Source of the DNA: Blastochloris tepida
GTDB lineage: Bacteria > Pseudomonadota > Alphaproteobacteria > Rhizobiales > Xanthobacteraceae
DNA length: 64,000 nt
Assembly (NCBI RefSeq): GCF_003966715.1
Contig: NZ_AP018907.1
Coordinates: 2,344,001-2,408,000 of the forward strand
Direction of reading: 5' to 3'
The position numbers and the translations under genes are program-made. Of this stretch, positions 1-10,513 are shown piece by piece (within the stretch, counting starts at the first letter, position 1; every line of letters begins with the position of its first letter). The notes under the pieces were generated by a model. That model searched no databases. It was not told the origin of the DNA and worked only from the letters and a program-made list of their open reading frames with translations.

Positions 1-1698
1 ACGCACGCCACGCTGCGCCGGCCGCACGAGATCAACCGCCACCTGCTGCCGAAGATCACCGCCCATATCGGCTCGCCGGTCAGGCCCGATCCGGGTGCCT
101 CCCGCGGCCGGGTGCGCCGGGTCGCCGCCGGCCGGGCGCTCTATTTCGCGCTGTCCGAGTTCCGCTTCCGTACCTCCGACACCGAGCGCACCCTGTTCTC
201 GGCGCTGCGCGAGGCCGCGGGCCGCTACGGCACCCACCATCCGGCGCTGACCGATTCGAACGGCGCCGCCTTCACCTACCGGACGCTGTCGATCGGCGCG
301 CTGGTGCTGGGCCGGGCGCTGCGGCCCTATTCGCGCCCCGGCGAGGCGCTGGGCGTGCTGCTGCCCAATGCCGCGGGCACCGCCGTCACCTTCTTCGCGC
401 TGCAGGCCACCGGCCGGGTGCCGGCGATGCTCAACTACACCGCCGGCGCCGCCAACATCCTGGCCGCCTGCCGCGCCGCCGAGGTGCGCACGGTGCTGAG
501 CTCGCGCACCTTCATCGAGCGGGCGCAGCTCCAGGCGCTGACCGCCGCGCTGGGCACGACGATGAAGATCGCCTGGCTGGAGGATCTGCGCGGCGGCATC
601 GGCCGGCTGCAGAAGCTGCGCGGCCTGATCGACCACGTGTTCTGGCGGCCGCGCGGCACGCCGGGCGAGCCGGCCGCCATCCTGTTCACCTCGGGCTCGG
701 AAGGCTCGCCCAAGGGCGTGGTGCTGTCCCACCGCAACATCCTGGACAATTGCGCCCAGGTGGCGAGCCGCATCGATTTCGGTCCGGAGGACAAGCTGCT
801 GAGCGTGCTGCCGGTGTTCCACTCGCTGGGGCTCACGGCGGGCATGATCCTGCCGCTGGTGGCGGGCGTGAAGCTGCACTTCTACCCCTCGCCGCTGCAC
901 TACAAGCAGGTGCCCGAGCAGCTCGCCTCGACCCGCGCCACCATCTTCTTCGCCACCGACACCTTCCTCGCCGGCTATGCCCGCAACGCCGCGCCCGACG
1001 CCTTCCGCACGGTGCGGCTGATCGTCTCCGGCGCCGAGCCGGTGCGCATGGACACCCGCCGCACCTATCGCGAGCGTTTCGGCCTGCAGCTTCTCGAAGG
1101 CTTCGGCATGACCGAGATGGCGCCGGTGGTGGCGGTGAACACGCCGATGTTCAACCGCGACGGCACGGTGGGGCCGCTGGTGCCCTGCATCGAGACCCGG
1201 CTGGAGCCGGTGCCGGGGCTGGAGGGCGGCGGCCAATTGTGGCTGCGGGGGCCGAACATGATGCTCGGCTACCTCAATGCCGACCGGCCCGGCCAGATCC
1301 AGCCGCCGCCCGGCGGCTGGCATGATTCCGGCGACGTGGTGGACATCGACGCCGACGGCTACGTCACCATTCGCGGCCGGGTGAAGCGCTTCGCCAAGAT
1401 CGCCGGCGAGATGATCTCGCTCACCGCGGTGGAGGCGATGATCTGCGAATTGTGGCCCGAGGACAGCCACGCCGTGGTGTCGGTGCCCGACCCGCGGCGC
1501 GGCGAGCGCGTCGTGCTGCTGACCACCCGCGTCGCCGCCCAGCGCGGCGACGTCGCGGCGTTCGGCCGCAGCAAGGGCGTGAGCGAGCTGATGGTGCCGA
1601 GCGAGGTGATCATCATCGATCAGGTGCCGCTGCTGGGCTCCGGCAAGACCGACCACGTCGCCGCCCGCCGGCTCGCCTGCGACCGCATGTCGGCGTGA
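1..1698 (+). CDS. Acyl-ACP synthetase / lysophospholipid acyltransferase (Aas-type), 5' truncated by window edge
   Basis: The frame is open from base 1, so the gene starts outside the window; the first in-frame start inside it, a GTG at 112, is internal. The first ~35 codons resemble the end of a PlsC-type acyltransferase domain and run into an AMP-binding enzyme. The adenylate-forming P-loop reads LFTSGSEGSPKG (codons near 675-720), followed by EGFGMTEM near 1100 and the hinge/C-terminal lobe with DSGDVVDIDADGY. A PlsC end joined to an AMP-binding domain is the layout of Aas proteins, which activate fatty acids on acyl carrier protein and re-acylate 2-acyl-lysophospholipids at the inner membrane. 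A plain AMP-binding ligase is the alternative if the upstream part is not PlsC. Confidence 0.75.
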   Translation, partial: THATLRRPHEINRHLLPKITAHIGSPVRPDPGASRGRVRRVAAGRALYFALSEFRFRTSDTERTLFSALREAAGRYGTHHPALTDSNGAAFTYRTLSIGALVLGRALRPYSRPGEALGVLLPNAAGTAVTFFALQATGRVPAMLNYTAGAANILAACRAAEVRTVLSSRTFIERAQLQALTAALGTTMKIAWLEDLRGGIGRLQKLRGLIDHVFWRPRGTPGEPAAILFTSGSEGSPKGVVLSHRNILDNCAQVASRIDFGPEDKLLSVLPVFHSLGLTAGMILPLVAGVKLHFYPSPLHYKQVPEQLASTRATIFFATDTFLAGYARNAAPDAFRTVRLIVSGAEPVRMDTRRTYRERFGLQLLEGFGMTEMAPVVAVNTPMFNRDGTVGPLVPCIETRLEPVPGLEGGGQLWLRGPNMMLGYLNADRPGQIQPPPGGWHDSGDVVDIDADGYVTIRGRVKRFAKIAGEMISLTAVEAMICELWPEDSHAVVSVPDPRRGERVVLLTTRVAAQRGDVAAFGRSKGVSELMVPSEVIIIDQVPLLGSGKTDHVAARRLACDRMSA

Positions 1699-1756
1699 GG
1701 TCCGGGCCGCTATTGTGGCAGGCCGGAATGCGCGCGGGGGACCGTTTTCACAAGCC

Positions 1757-1870
1757 TGTCGCCCCGGACCGAGCGCAGCGAGGCGCCGGGGCCGCCATCC
1801 GGAAGGGGGCCTTTCCGGCAGACGATCCCGGCTCGGCGCTCCGCGCCGTCCGGGCTGACACCCCGCGGAA
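1757..1870. repeat. Dispersed palindromic extragenic repeat (family D)
   Basis: Intergenic repeat containing GATCCCGGCTCGGCGCTCC and its inverted partner, plus a second palindromic arm. The same composite recurs at about 10230, 17640, 24029, 34009, 38357, 42296, 44754 and 45846. The IS110 elements of this window are inserted in copies of this family. Confidence 0.75.
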
Positions 1871-1970
1871 CGGGACGACCCCGGGTCGTGCGCGCTTGCC
1901 CGGCACGCCGGCACAGCCTGCGACCCGAGGTCGGTTGACGGCCCTCCCCGTCCCCGCCTAAGCCTCCGCC

Positions 1971-3371
1971 ATGGCCAGCGAGAAGGAACGCGTCACCACC
2001 GTGTCGATGGTTGCGAGCGGCGCGCTCGCGGCCGCGAAGTTCGGCGTCGGCGTCGCCATCGGCAGTCTGGCGCTGATCAGCGACGCGCTGCACAGCCTGA
2101 TCGACCTCGGCGCCACCATCGTCACCTGGGTCGCGGTGCGCCTCGCCGACCGGCCGCCCGATGCCAAGCACCAATACGGCCACGGCAAGATCGAGAGCCT
2201 CGCGGCGCTGATCCAGACCGCGCTGCTGCTGCTGGTGGCCGGCGGCGTGCTGGTCGAGGCGGTCACGCGGCTGCGCGGCGAGACCGAGCCGATGGCGTTC
2301 ACGGTGATCCCGTTCATCGTGCTCGGCATCGAGATGGCGGTGAATGGCTGGCGGGCGCTGGAGTTGCGGCGGGTGGCGATCAAGACCAAGAGCCAAGCGC
2401 TGGCCGGCGACGCCATGCACTTCGCCTCCGACTTCTTCGGCTCGATCCCGGTGCTGATCGGCATCGCGCTGTCGTTCGCGGGCTATGGCTGGGGCGACTC
2501 GGTGGCGGCGATCGCGGTGGCGATCCTGATCTCGATCCTGGCGGTCCGGCTCGGCCGGCACACCATCGACACGCTGCTGGACACCGCGCCGGCCGGCGCC
2601 GCCGAGCGCGTCACCGCGGCGCTGCACGACGTCGAGGGCGTGGTCGGGGTCGACCGGGTGCGCACGCGGCAGGTCGGGCCGCAGCATTTCGTCGAGGCCA
2701 CGGTGCAGGTGCCGCGGACCCATTCGCTGGAGCGCATCGCCGACACCAAGACGGCGATCCGGGCGGCCATCGCCGGGCTGCTCGACAATGCCGATGTCAC
2801 CGTCACCACCGTGGCGGTGGCGCTCGACGACGAATCGATGCTGGAGCGCATCCAGGTGATCGCCGCCCATCGCGGCCTCGCGATCCACCACGTCACCGTG
2901 CACCATCTGCCCGAGCGGCTGGCGGTGGCGCTCGACCTGGAGGTGGACGGGGCGATGAGCCTCGGCCGCGCCCATCAGGTCGCCACCGAGCTCGAACAGG
3001 CGATCCGCGACGAGCTCGGCGCCAAGGTCGAGGTCGAAACCCACATCGAGCCGCTGCAGACCCAGGGCCTCGCCGGGCAGGAGGCCGACAGCCGCACCGT
3101 CGCCGAGCTGCTGCGCACGCTGATCGAGGGCGATCCGCTGCTGTCGGACGTTCACAATGTGCGGCTGCGTCGCACCCGCGACGGGCTGGTGGTGAATTTC
3201 CACTGCCGCGCCGACGAGGCGGCGGCGGTCGCCCAGGTGCACGCGGCGGTCGACGCGCTGGAGCGGCGGCTCAAGACCGCGATGCCGGAGGTGACGCGGG
3301 CGATCGGCCACGCCGAGCCGATCCGCCACAAGCCGGCCCCGGCCGAAGACGCGCGATCCGTTATGGAATGA
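1971..3371 (+). CDS. Cation diffusion facilitator family transporter with long C-terminal region
   Basis: 466 residues. The N-terminal ~200 residues form a CDF membrane domain: SDALHSLID places D38, H41 and D45 in the second membrane segment, and GDAMHFASD places D147, H150 and D154 in the fifth, matching the transport-site His/Asp pairs of divalent cation/proton antiporters (Zn, Fe, Mn). The usual ~90-residue cytoplasmic dimerisation domain is extended here: after residue ~200 there are about 260 residues that look like two or three successive ferredoxin-like CDF C-terminal modules (for example VVGVDRVRTRQVG, then a later SDVHNVRLRRT). Typical members have ~300 residues. Its last 11 bases overlap the convergent alcohol dehydrogenase gene. 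The metal cannot be predicted from sequence alone. Confidence 0.88.
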   Translation: MASEKERVTTVSMVASGALAAAKFGVGVAIGSLALISDALHSLIDLGATIVTWVAVRLADRPPDAKHQYGHGKIESLAALIQTALLLLVAGGVLVEAVTRLRGETEPMAFTVIPFIVLGIEMAVNGWRALELRRVAIKTKSQALAGDAMHFASDFFGSIPVLIGIALSFAGYGWGDSVAAIAVAILISILAVRLGRHTIDTLLDTAPAGAAERVTAALHDVEGVVGVDRVRTRQVGPQHFVEATVQVPRTHSLERIADTKTAIRAAIAGLLDNADVTVTTVAVALDDESMLERIQVIAAHRGLAIHHVTVHHLPERLAVALDLEVDGAMSLGRAHQVATELEQAIRDELGAKVEVETHIEPLQTQGLAGQEADSRTVAELLRTLIEGDPLLSDVHNVRLRRTRDGLVVNFHCRADEAAAVAQVHAAVDALERRLKTAMPEVTRAIGHAEPIRHKPAPAEDARSVME

Positions 3372-4374
3372 GCACCGCCGCGCCGACCAGCCGCCCCGCG
3401 CGCAGATCGTCCAGCGCCGCGTTGGCCCGCTCCAGCGGATAGCGGGTGATGTCGGTCTGAAGCCCCGCGCGCGGCGCCACGTCCAGGAACGAGCGGGCAT
3501 CGTCGCGGGTGAGGTTGGCGACCGACACCACCTGCCGCTCCTCCCACAACAGGCGGTAGGGGAAGCTCGGAATGTCGCTCATATGGATGCCGCCGCACAC
3601 CACCCGCCCGCCCTTCCGGACTGCCTTCAGCGCCGCCGGCACCAGGGCGCCGACGGGGGCGAAGATGATGGCGGCATCGAGCAGCTCGGGCGGCAGCTCG
3701 TCCGAGCCGCCGGCCCACACCGCGCCGAGCCTTCGGGCGAAGTCCTGCGCGGCGGCATCGCCCGGGCGGGTGAAGGCATAGACCCGCCGGCCCTGCCAGC
3801 GGGCGATCTGCGCCAGGATGTGGGCGGCGGCGCCGAAGCCGTAGAGACCGAGGGCAGCGCCCTCTCCGGCCAGCCCTTCCCCGGCCAATCCTTCTCCGGC
3901 CATCCGGTAGGCGCGCCAGCCGATCAGCCCGGCGCACAGCCACGGCGCGAGATGGGCGGCATCCCCCTCCTCCGGCAGCGGCACCACGAAGCGGGCATCG
4001 GCGACCACGTGCGAGGCATAGCCGCCATCGCGCGTGTAGCCGGTGAAGCGCGGCCGGTCGCACAGGTTCTCGCGGCCGGCGGCGCAATAGGGGCAGGTGC
4101 CGCAGGTGAAGCCCAGCCAGGGCACGCCGACGCGGGCGCCCGGCGCCGGCGCGGCGACGCCCGCGCCCAAAGCCGCGACGCGCCCCACCACCTCGTGGCC
4201 CGGCACCAGCGGCAGGGCCGGGTCCGGCAGCTCGCCATCGACGACGTGCAGATCGGTGCGGCAGACGCCGCAGGCCTCGACCGCGACCAGCGCCTCGCCC
4301 GGCCCCGGCTGCGGGGTCGGGCGCTCGCGCAGCCTCAGAGGGCTGCCCGGCCGCTCCAGCACCATCGCGCGCAT
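3361..4374 (-). CDS. Zinc-dependent alcohol dehydrogenase family protein
   Basis: Medium-chain zinc dehydrogenase. The catalytic-zinc motif CGVCRTDLH and a following GHE lie near the N-terminus, and the structural-zinc lobe is CGTCPYCAAGRENLC. The Rossmann fold follows with LGLYGFGAAAH in place of the usual GxGxxG, then a C-terminal end typical of AdhP/AdhA-like NAD(P)-dependent enzymes that oxidise primary alcohols or reduce aldehydes. Just before the nucleotide fold, GEGLAGEGLAGEG is a short in-frame tandem repeat, probably an expanded loop. ATG at 4374 gives MRAMVLERPG, the usual N-terminus of the family; an upstream GTG at 4419 would add 15 residues. The 3' end overlaps the CDF gene by 11 bases. 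The substrate is unknown. Confidence 0.85.
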   Translation of the reverse strand: MRAMVLERPGSPLRLRERPTPQPGPGEALVAVEACGVCRTDLHVVDGELPDPALPLVPGHEVVGRVAALGAGVAAPAPGARVGVPWLGFTCGTCPYCAAGRENLCDRPRFTGYTRDGGYASHVVADARFVVPLPEEGDAAHLAPWLCAGLIGWRAYRMAGEGLAGEGLAGEGAALGLYGFGAAAHILAQIARWQGRRVYAFTRPGDAAAQDFARRLGAVWAGGSDELPPELLDAAIIFAPVGALVPAALKAVRKGGRVVCGGIHMSDIPSFPYRLLWEERQVVSVANLTRDDARSFLDVAPRAGLQTDITRYPLERANAALDDLRAGRLVGAAVLIP

Positions 4375-4458
4375 CTCAACCTTCACCTTGCCGGCCGTCG
4401 CCGTGCCGCCGGCGCTCACCCTGCGTCTTTCTAACGCGGGCCGAACAGTCTACATCCA

Positions 4459-7122
4459 ATGTTCCCAATCCCGAGAGCACCGATGCGCACCGAGGCTGCC
4501 CGCCCCGTCCGTCTGACGGACTACCGCCCCCCCGACTGGCTGGTCGACACGGTCGACCTCGACGTGAGGCTGCACCCGACCGAAACCCTGGTGACGGCGA
4601 AGCTGGCGCTGCGCCCCAATCCGGCCGGGCGGCCGGACGCGCCGATCGTGCTCGACGGCGACGGGCTGGCGCTGACCTCGATCGCGCTCGACGACTGGCC
4701 GCTGCGCCCCACCGCCTTCGAGGTCACCGCCAGCACGCTGACCATTCCGGTACCGCCGCCGCGGCCGCTGGTGCTGACGCTGGCCACCCGCATCGACCCG
4801 TCCGCCAACACCCAGCTGATGGGGCTCTACCGCTCGCGCGGCACCTACTGCACCCAGTGCGAGGCCGAGGGCTTCCGCCGCATCACCTATTTCCCCGACC
4901 GGCCGGACGTGCTGGCGGTCTACACCACCCGCATCGAGGCCGAGCGCGCCGAGGCGCCGGTGCTGCTCGCCAACGGCAATCTGGTCGAGGCCGGCGACAT
5001 CGCCGGCACCAGCCGCCACTACGCGGTGTGGCACGACCCCTTCCCCAAGCCCTGCTACCTGTTCGCGCTGGTCGGCGGCAATCTCGCGGCGGTGCGGGAC
5101 CGCTTCGTCACCGCCTCGGGCCGCACGGTCGATCTCGCCATCCATGTCGAGCCCGGCAATGAGGGCCGCTGCGGCTACGCCATGGATGCGCTGAAGCGCG
5201 CCATGCGCTGGGACGAGACCGCGTTCGGCCGCGAATACGACCTCGACCTTTTCAATATCGTCGCGGTGTCGGACTTCAACATGGGGGCGATGGAGAACAA
5301 GGGCCTCAACATCTTCAACGACAAATACGTTCTCGCCTCGCCCGATACCGCCACCGACACCGACTATGCCAATATCGAGGCGATCATCGCCCACGAATAC
5401 TTCCACAACTGGACCGGCAACCGCATCACCTGCCGCGACTGGTTCCAATTGTGCCTGAAGGAAGGGCTCACCGTCTTCCGCGACCAGGAGTTCTCGTCCG
5501 ACCAGCGCTCGCGGCCGGTAAAACGCATCGCCGACGTGCGGCTGTTGAAGAGCCACCAGTTCGCCGAGGACGGCGGGCCGCTGGCGCACCCGGTCCGCCC
5601 GGAAATCTACAACGAGATCAACAATTTCTACACGGCGACCGTCTATGAGAAGGGCGCCGAGGTCATCCGCATGCTGAAAACCCTGCTGGGGGCGGAGACC
5701 TTCCGAGCCGGCATGGACCTCTATTTCGCCCGGCATGACGGCCACGCCGCGACGGTGGAGGATTTCCTCGCCTGCTTCGCCGAGGTGTCGGGGCGGGATC
5801 TGGCGCCGTTCGCGCTGTGGTACGCCCAGGCCGGCACGCCCGAGGTCACGGTTACCGGCAGTTACGACAGCCGCGAGCGCAGCTACCGGCTGGAGGTGGC
5901 GCAGATCGTGCCGGCGACGCCCGGCCAGCCGGCCAAGCAGCCGGCGACCATCCCGCTCAAGCTCGGCCTCGTCGGACCGGACGGCGCCGACCTGCCGCTG
6001 GCGCTCGACGGCGGCGGCCGGCACGACGGGGTGATCGAGATCGACCGCGCCCATCAGGTGTTCGTGTTCCGCGACCTGCCGGCGCGGCCGGTGCCCTCGC
6101 TCAATCGCGGCTTCTCGGCGCCGATCAAGCTCACCGCCAATCTGACCGAGGACGACCTCTTGTTCCTCGTGCGCCACGATTGCGACCCGTTCAACCGCTG
6201 GCAATCGGCGCAGACGCTGGCGATGCGCCATCTGCTCGCCGCGGCCGCCGCCCGGCGCGACCAGCGCCAGCCCGACTCCGCTGCGGCGCTGATCGCCGCG
6301 CTCGGCCCGGCGCTCGATGATGCCGGGCGCGACCCGGCCTTCGCGGCGCAGGTGCTGACCATGCCTTCGGAGGCCGACATCGCGCGCGAGATCGGCAGCG
6401 ACGTCGATCCCGACCTCGTGTTCGCGGTGCGCAGCGAATTGCGGGCGGCGCTGGCGCGGGCGCTGTCGGCGCGGCTGCTCGCCTCGCTCGGCGACGCCGA
6501 TGGCCGCCCCTACACGCCCGACGCCGAAGGCGCCGGCCGGCGGGCGCTGCGCAATGCCTGCCTCGATCTCCTGGCGGCGGCCGGCGAAGCCGCGGCGTTC
6601 GAGGCCGCGCTCGCCCAGTTCGAGACCGCCGACAACATGACCGACCGGTTCGCGGCGCTGTCGGTGCTGACGCTGAACGGCGCCCCGGCGCGCGAGACGG
6701 CGCTCGCCCGCTTCTACGAGCGCTATGCGAGCGACCATCTGGTGGTCGACAAGTGGTTCGCGCTGCAGGCCTGCATTCCCGAGGCCGGCACACTCGATCG
6801 GGTGCGGGCGCTGATGGTGCACCCCGCCTTCTCCACCGCCAATCCCAACCGCGTGCGCTCGCTGATCGGCTCGTTCGCCACCGCCAACCAGACCCAGTTC
6901 AACCGGCCCGACGGCGCCGGCTTCGAGCTGGTGGCGGGGCTGGTGCTGGAGCTCGATCCCAGGAACCCGCAGGTCGCGGCGCGGCTGCTCGCGGCCTTCA
7001 AGAGCTGGCGGGCGCTGGAGCCGGTACGGCGCGCCGCCGCCGAGGCCGTGCTGCGGCGGATCGCGGCGACGGAGGCGCTGTCGTCGGACGTGCGCGATAT
7101 TGTCGAGCGCTCGCTGGGTTGA
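4459..7122 (+). CDS. pepN: Aminopeptidase N (M1 family zinc metallopeptidase)
   Basis: 887 residues, the normal length for proteobacterial PepN. The exopeptidase motif GAMEN is at residues 276-280, the zinc ligands are HEYFH (312-316) and the third ligand is Glu335 in KEGLTVFRDQEF. The rest carries the Ig-like and helical C-terminal domains of the PepN subfamily. It removes N-terminal residues from cytoplasmic peptides in the last steps of protein turnover. Starts at 4459 and 4483 are both possible; the second gives MRTEAARP and is closer to typical N-termini. It is transcribed away from the alcohol dehydrogenase, with about 85 bases between them. Confidence 0.95.
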   Translation: MFPIPRAPMRTEAARPVRLTDYRPPDWLVDTVDLDVRLHPTETLVTAKLALRPNPAGRPDAPIVLDGDGLALTSIALDDWPLRPTAFEVTASTLTIPVPPPRPLVLTLATRIDPSANTQLMGLYRSRGTYCTQCEAEGFRRITYFPDRPDVLAVYTTRIEAERAEAPVLLANGNLVEAGDIAGTSRHYAVWHDPFPKPCYLFALVGGNLAAVRDRFVTASGRTVDLAIHVEPGNEGRCGYAMDALKRAMRWDETAFGREYDLDLFNIVAVSDFNMGAMENKGLNIFNDKYVLASPDTATDTDYANIEAIIAHEYFHNWTGNRITCRDWFQLCLKEGLTVFRDQEFSSDQRSRPVKRIADVRLLKSHQFAEDGGPLAHPVRPEIYNEINNFYTATVYEKGAEVIRMLKTLLGAETFRAGMDLYFARHDGHAATVEDFLACFAEVSGRDLAPFALWYAQAGTPEVTVTGSYDSRERSYRLEVAQIVPATPGQPAKQPATIPLKLGLVGPDGADLPLALDGGGRHDGVIEIDRAHQVFVFRDLPARPVPSLNRGFSAPIKLTANLTEDDLLFLVRHDCDPFNRWQSAQTLAMRHLLAAAAARRDQRQPDSAAALIAALGPALDDAGRDPAFAAQVLTMPSEADIAREIGSDVDPDLVFAVRSELRAALARALSARLLASLGDADGRPYTPDAEGAGRRALRNACLDLLAAAGEAAAFEAALAQFETADNMTDRFAALSVLTLNGAPARETALARFYERYASDHLVVDKWFALQACIPEAGTLDRVRALMVHPAFSTANPNRVRSLIGSFATANQTQFNRPDGAGFELVAGLVLELDPRNPQVAARLLAAFKSWRALEPVRRAAAEAVLRRIAATEALSSDVRDIVERSLG

Positions 7123-7179
7123 AGCCCTATTCGGTCTCTGCCTGATCGGCTCGAACGGGCCGCCGGCCGCGCGCCGCTT

Positions 7180-7720
7180 CTGCCCTCTCCCACCCGGGCC
7201 GCGCTTGCGCGCGCCCGGGCGGGCGCAGGCTCTTGTGGGAGAAGGTGGCGCGACCGAACGTCAGCGAGGTCGTGCCGGGTGAGCGGTGCCAACGGCTTAC
7301 GCTTGAAGACTCACCCCTCACCCGCCTCGCGATCTGGCGATCGCTCGCCACCCTCTCCCACAAGGGGCTACGGCATTCACGGATCTGATTCTGTGCTGAG
7401 CCATCAATGGCTTAATGGACAGGCTGCGGATGTCTCATCGAGAACGCGGTGGATCGGCAGTTACCGGGGACCGCAGGATTGAACTCGTCATGCCCGCGCT
7501 TGTCGCGGGCATCCACGTCTTGAAAACCTATTTGAAAACAAAGACGTGGATGGCCGGGACAAGCCCGGCCATGACGACGGCGGGCTTGTGCCAGACGCCG
7601 CAGGCGCAAGTCACGCCGAAAGAGATCGCGTTTCGGCTCGATCTCTCTCGGCCCAGGCGATTCAGATCCGTGAATGCCGTAGCCCACAAGGGGAGAGGGA
7701 AAAAGAGGCCCGGCCGATCC
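7180..7720. repeat. Intergenic region filled with palindromic repeats
   Basis: The 825 bases between pepN and the PAS kinase hold no convincing gene. They contain a family F repeat (CTCTCCCAC... and its inverse ...GTGGGAGAAGGTGGCG, 7180-7378), a long imperfect hairpin at about 7490-7582 whose arms are built on GGCCGGGACAAGCCCGGCC and the GTCATGCCCGCG type, and another family F arm at about 7680-7710. Bases 7720-7935 show nothing recognisable beyond the ribosome binding site of the next gene. Confidence 0.6.
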
Positions 7721-7947
7721 GCCGAAAACCGTCGCGAATGCCTCAAGTTTCACGGCTTTGCCGGCCCTGCCGGGGCGCAGTGTTGCGCAATTTCATCGCT
7801 CGCGCACGCGTCGAGTCACAACCGCCCACTGCACGCGTAAGTGCTGGACAAGGTACCCCCGATTCGATTCCAATCCACAGTGATTCGGAGAGATGCGGCA
7901 GTCCCTCCAGCCTATTTCCATCGACTATTTTCATCGGAGGCAGGGCG

Positions 7948-10221
<2,274 letters not shown>

Positions 10222-10229
10222 CCGGGTCG

Positions 10230-10475
10230 GTTCGCCGTCGTCCCGGGCAAGGGCCGCAGGCCCGCGACCCGGGACCGTTTGCAGGAAGGGCCTTTATCCG
10301 GCGGACGATCCCGGGTCTCGCTTCGCTTGCCCGGGATGACGAAACACGAAAAGCGACAGCCGGGATGACGCGGGGGGAGAGTCGTAGAATTGCAGGGCGG
10401 AATAGCGCAGCGTATTCCGCCGACCTCAGCCGACGCACAAATGGCTGAATACGCTGCGCTATTCCGCCCTACCAG
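10230..10475. repeat. Family D and family C extragenic repeats between convergent genes
   Basis: 10230-10345 is a family D copy with CCCGGGATGAC-type arms. 10389-10475 is family C: GGCGGAATAGCGCAGCG paired with its inverse TACGCTGCGCTATTCCGCC around a short spacer. Because it lies between two convergent genes, the hairpins could end transcription of both. Confidence 0.7.
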
Positions 10476-10513
10476 GTTCAGGTCGTCCTGACGCGGAGCC
10501 CGCCCGCGCCCCC

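Noticed and set aside
1710..3500. 596-codon minus-strand open frame over the CDF gene
   Set aside because: Antisense shadow; the plus strand has clear CDF motifs.
4450..6822. 790-codon open frame opposite pepN
   Set aside because: Shadow of pepN for the same reason.
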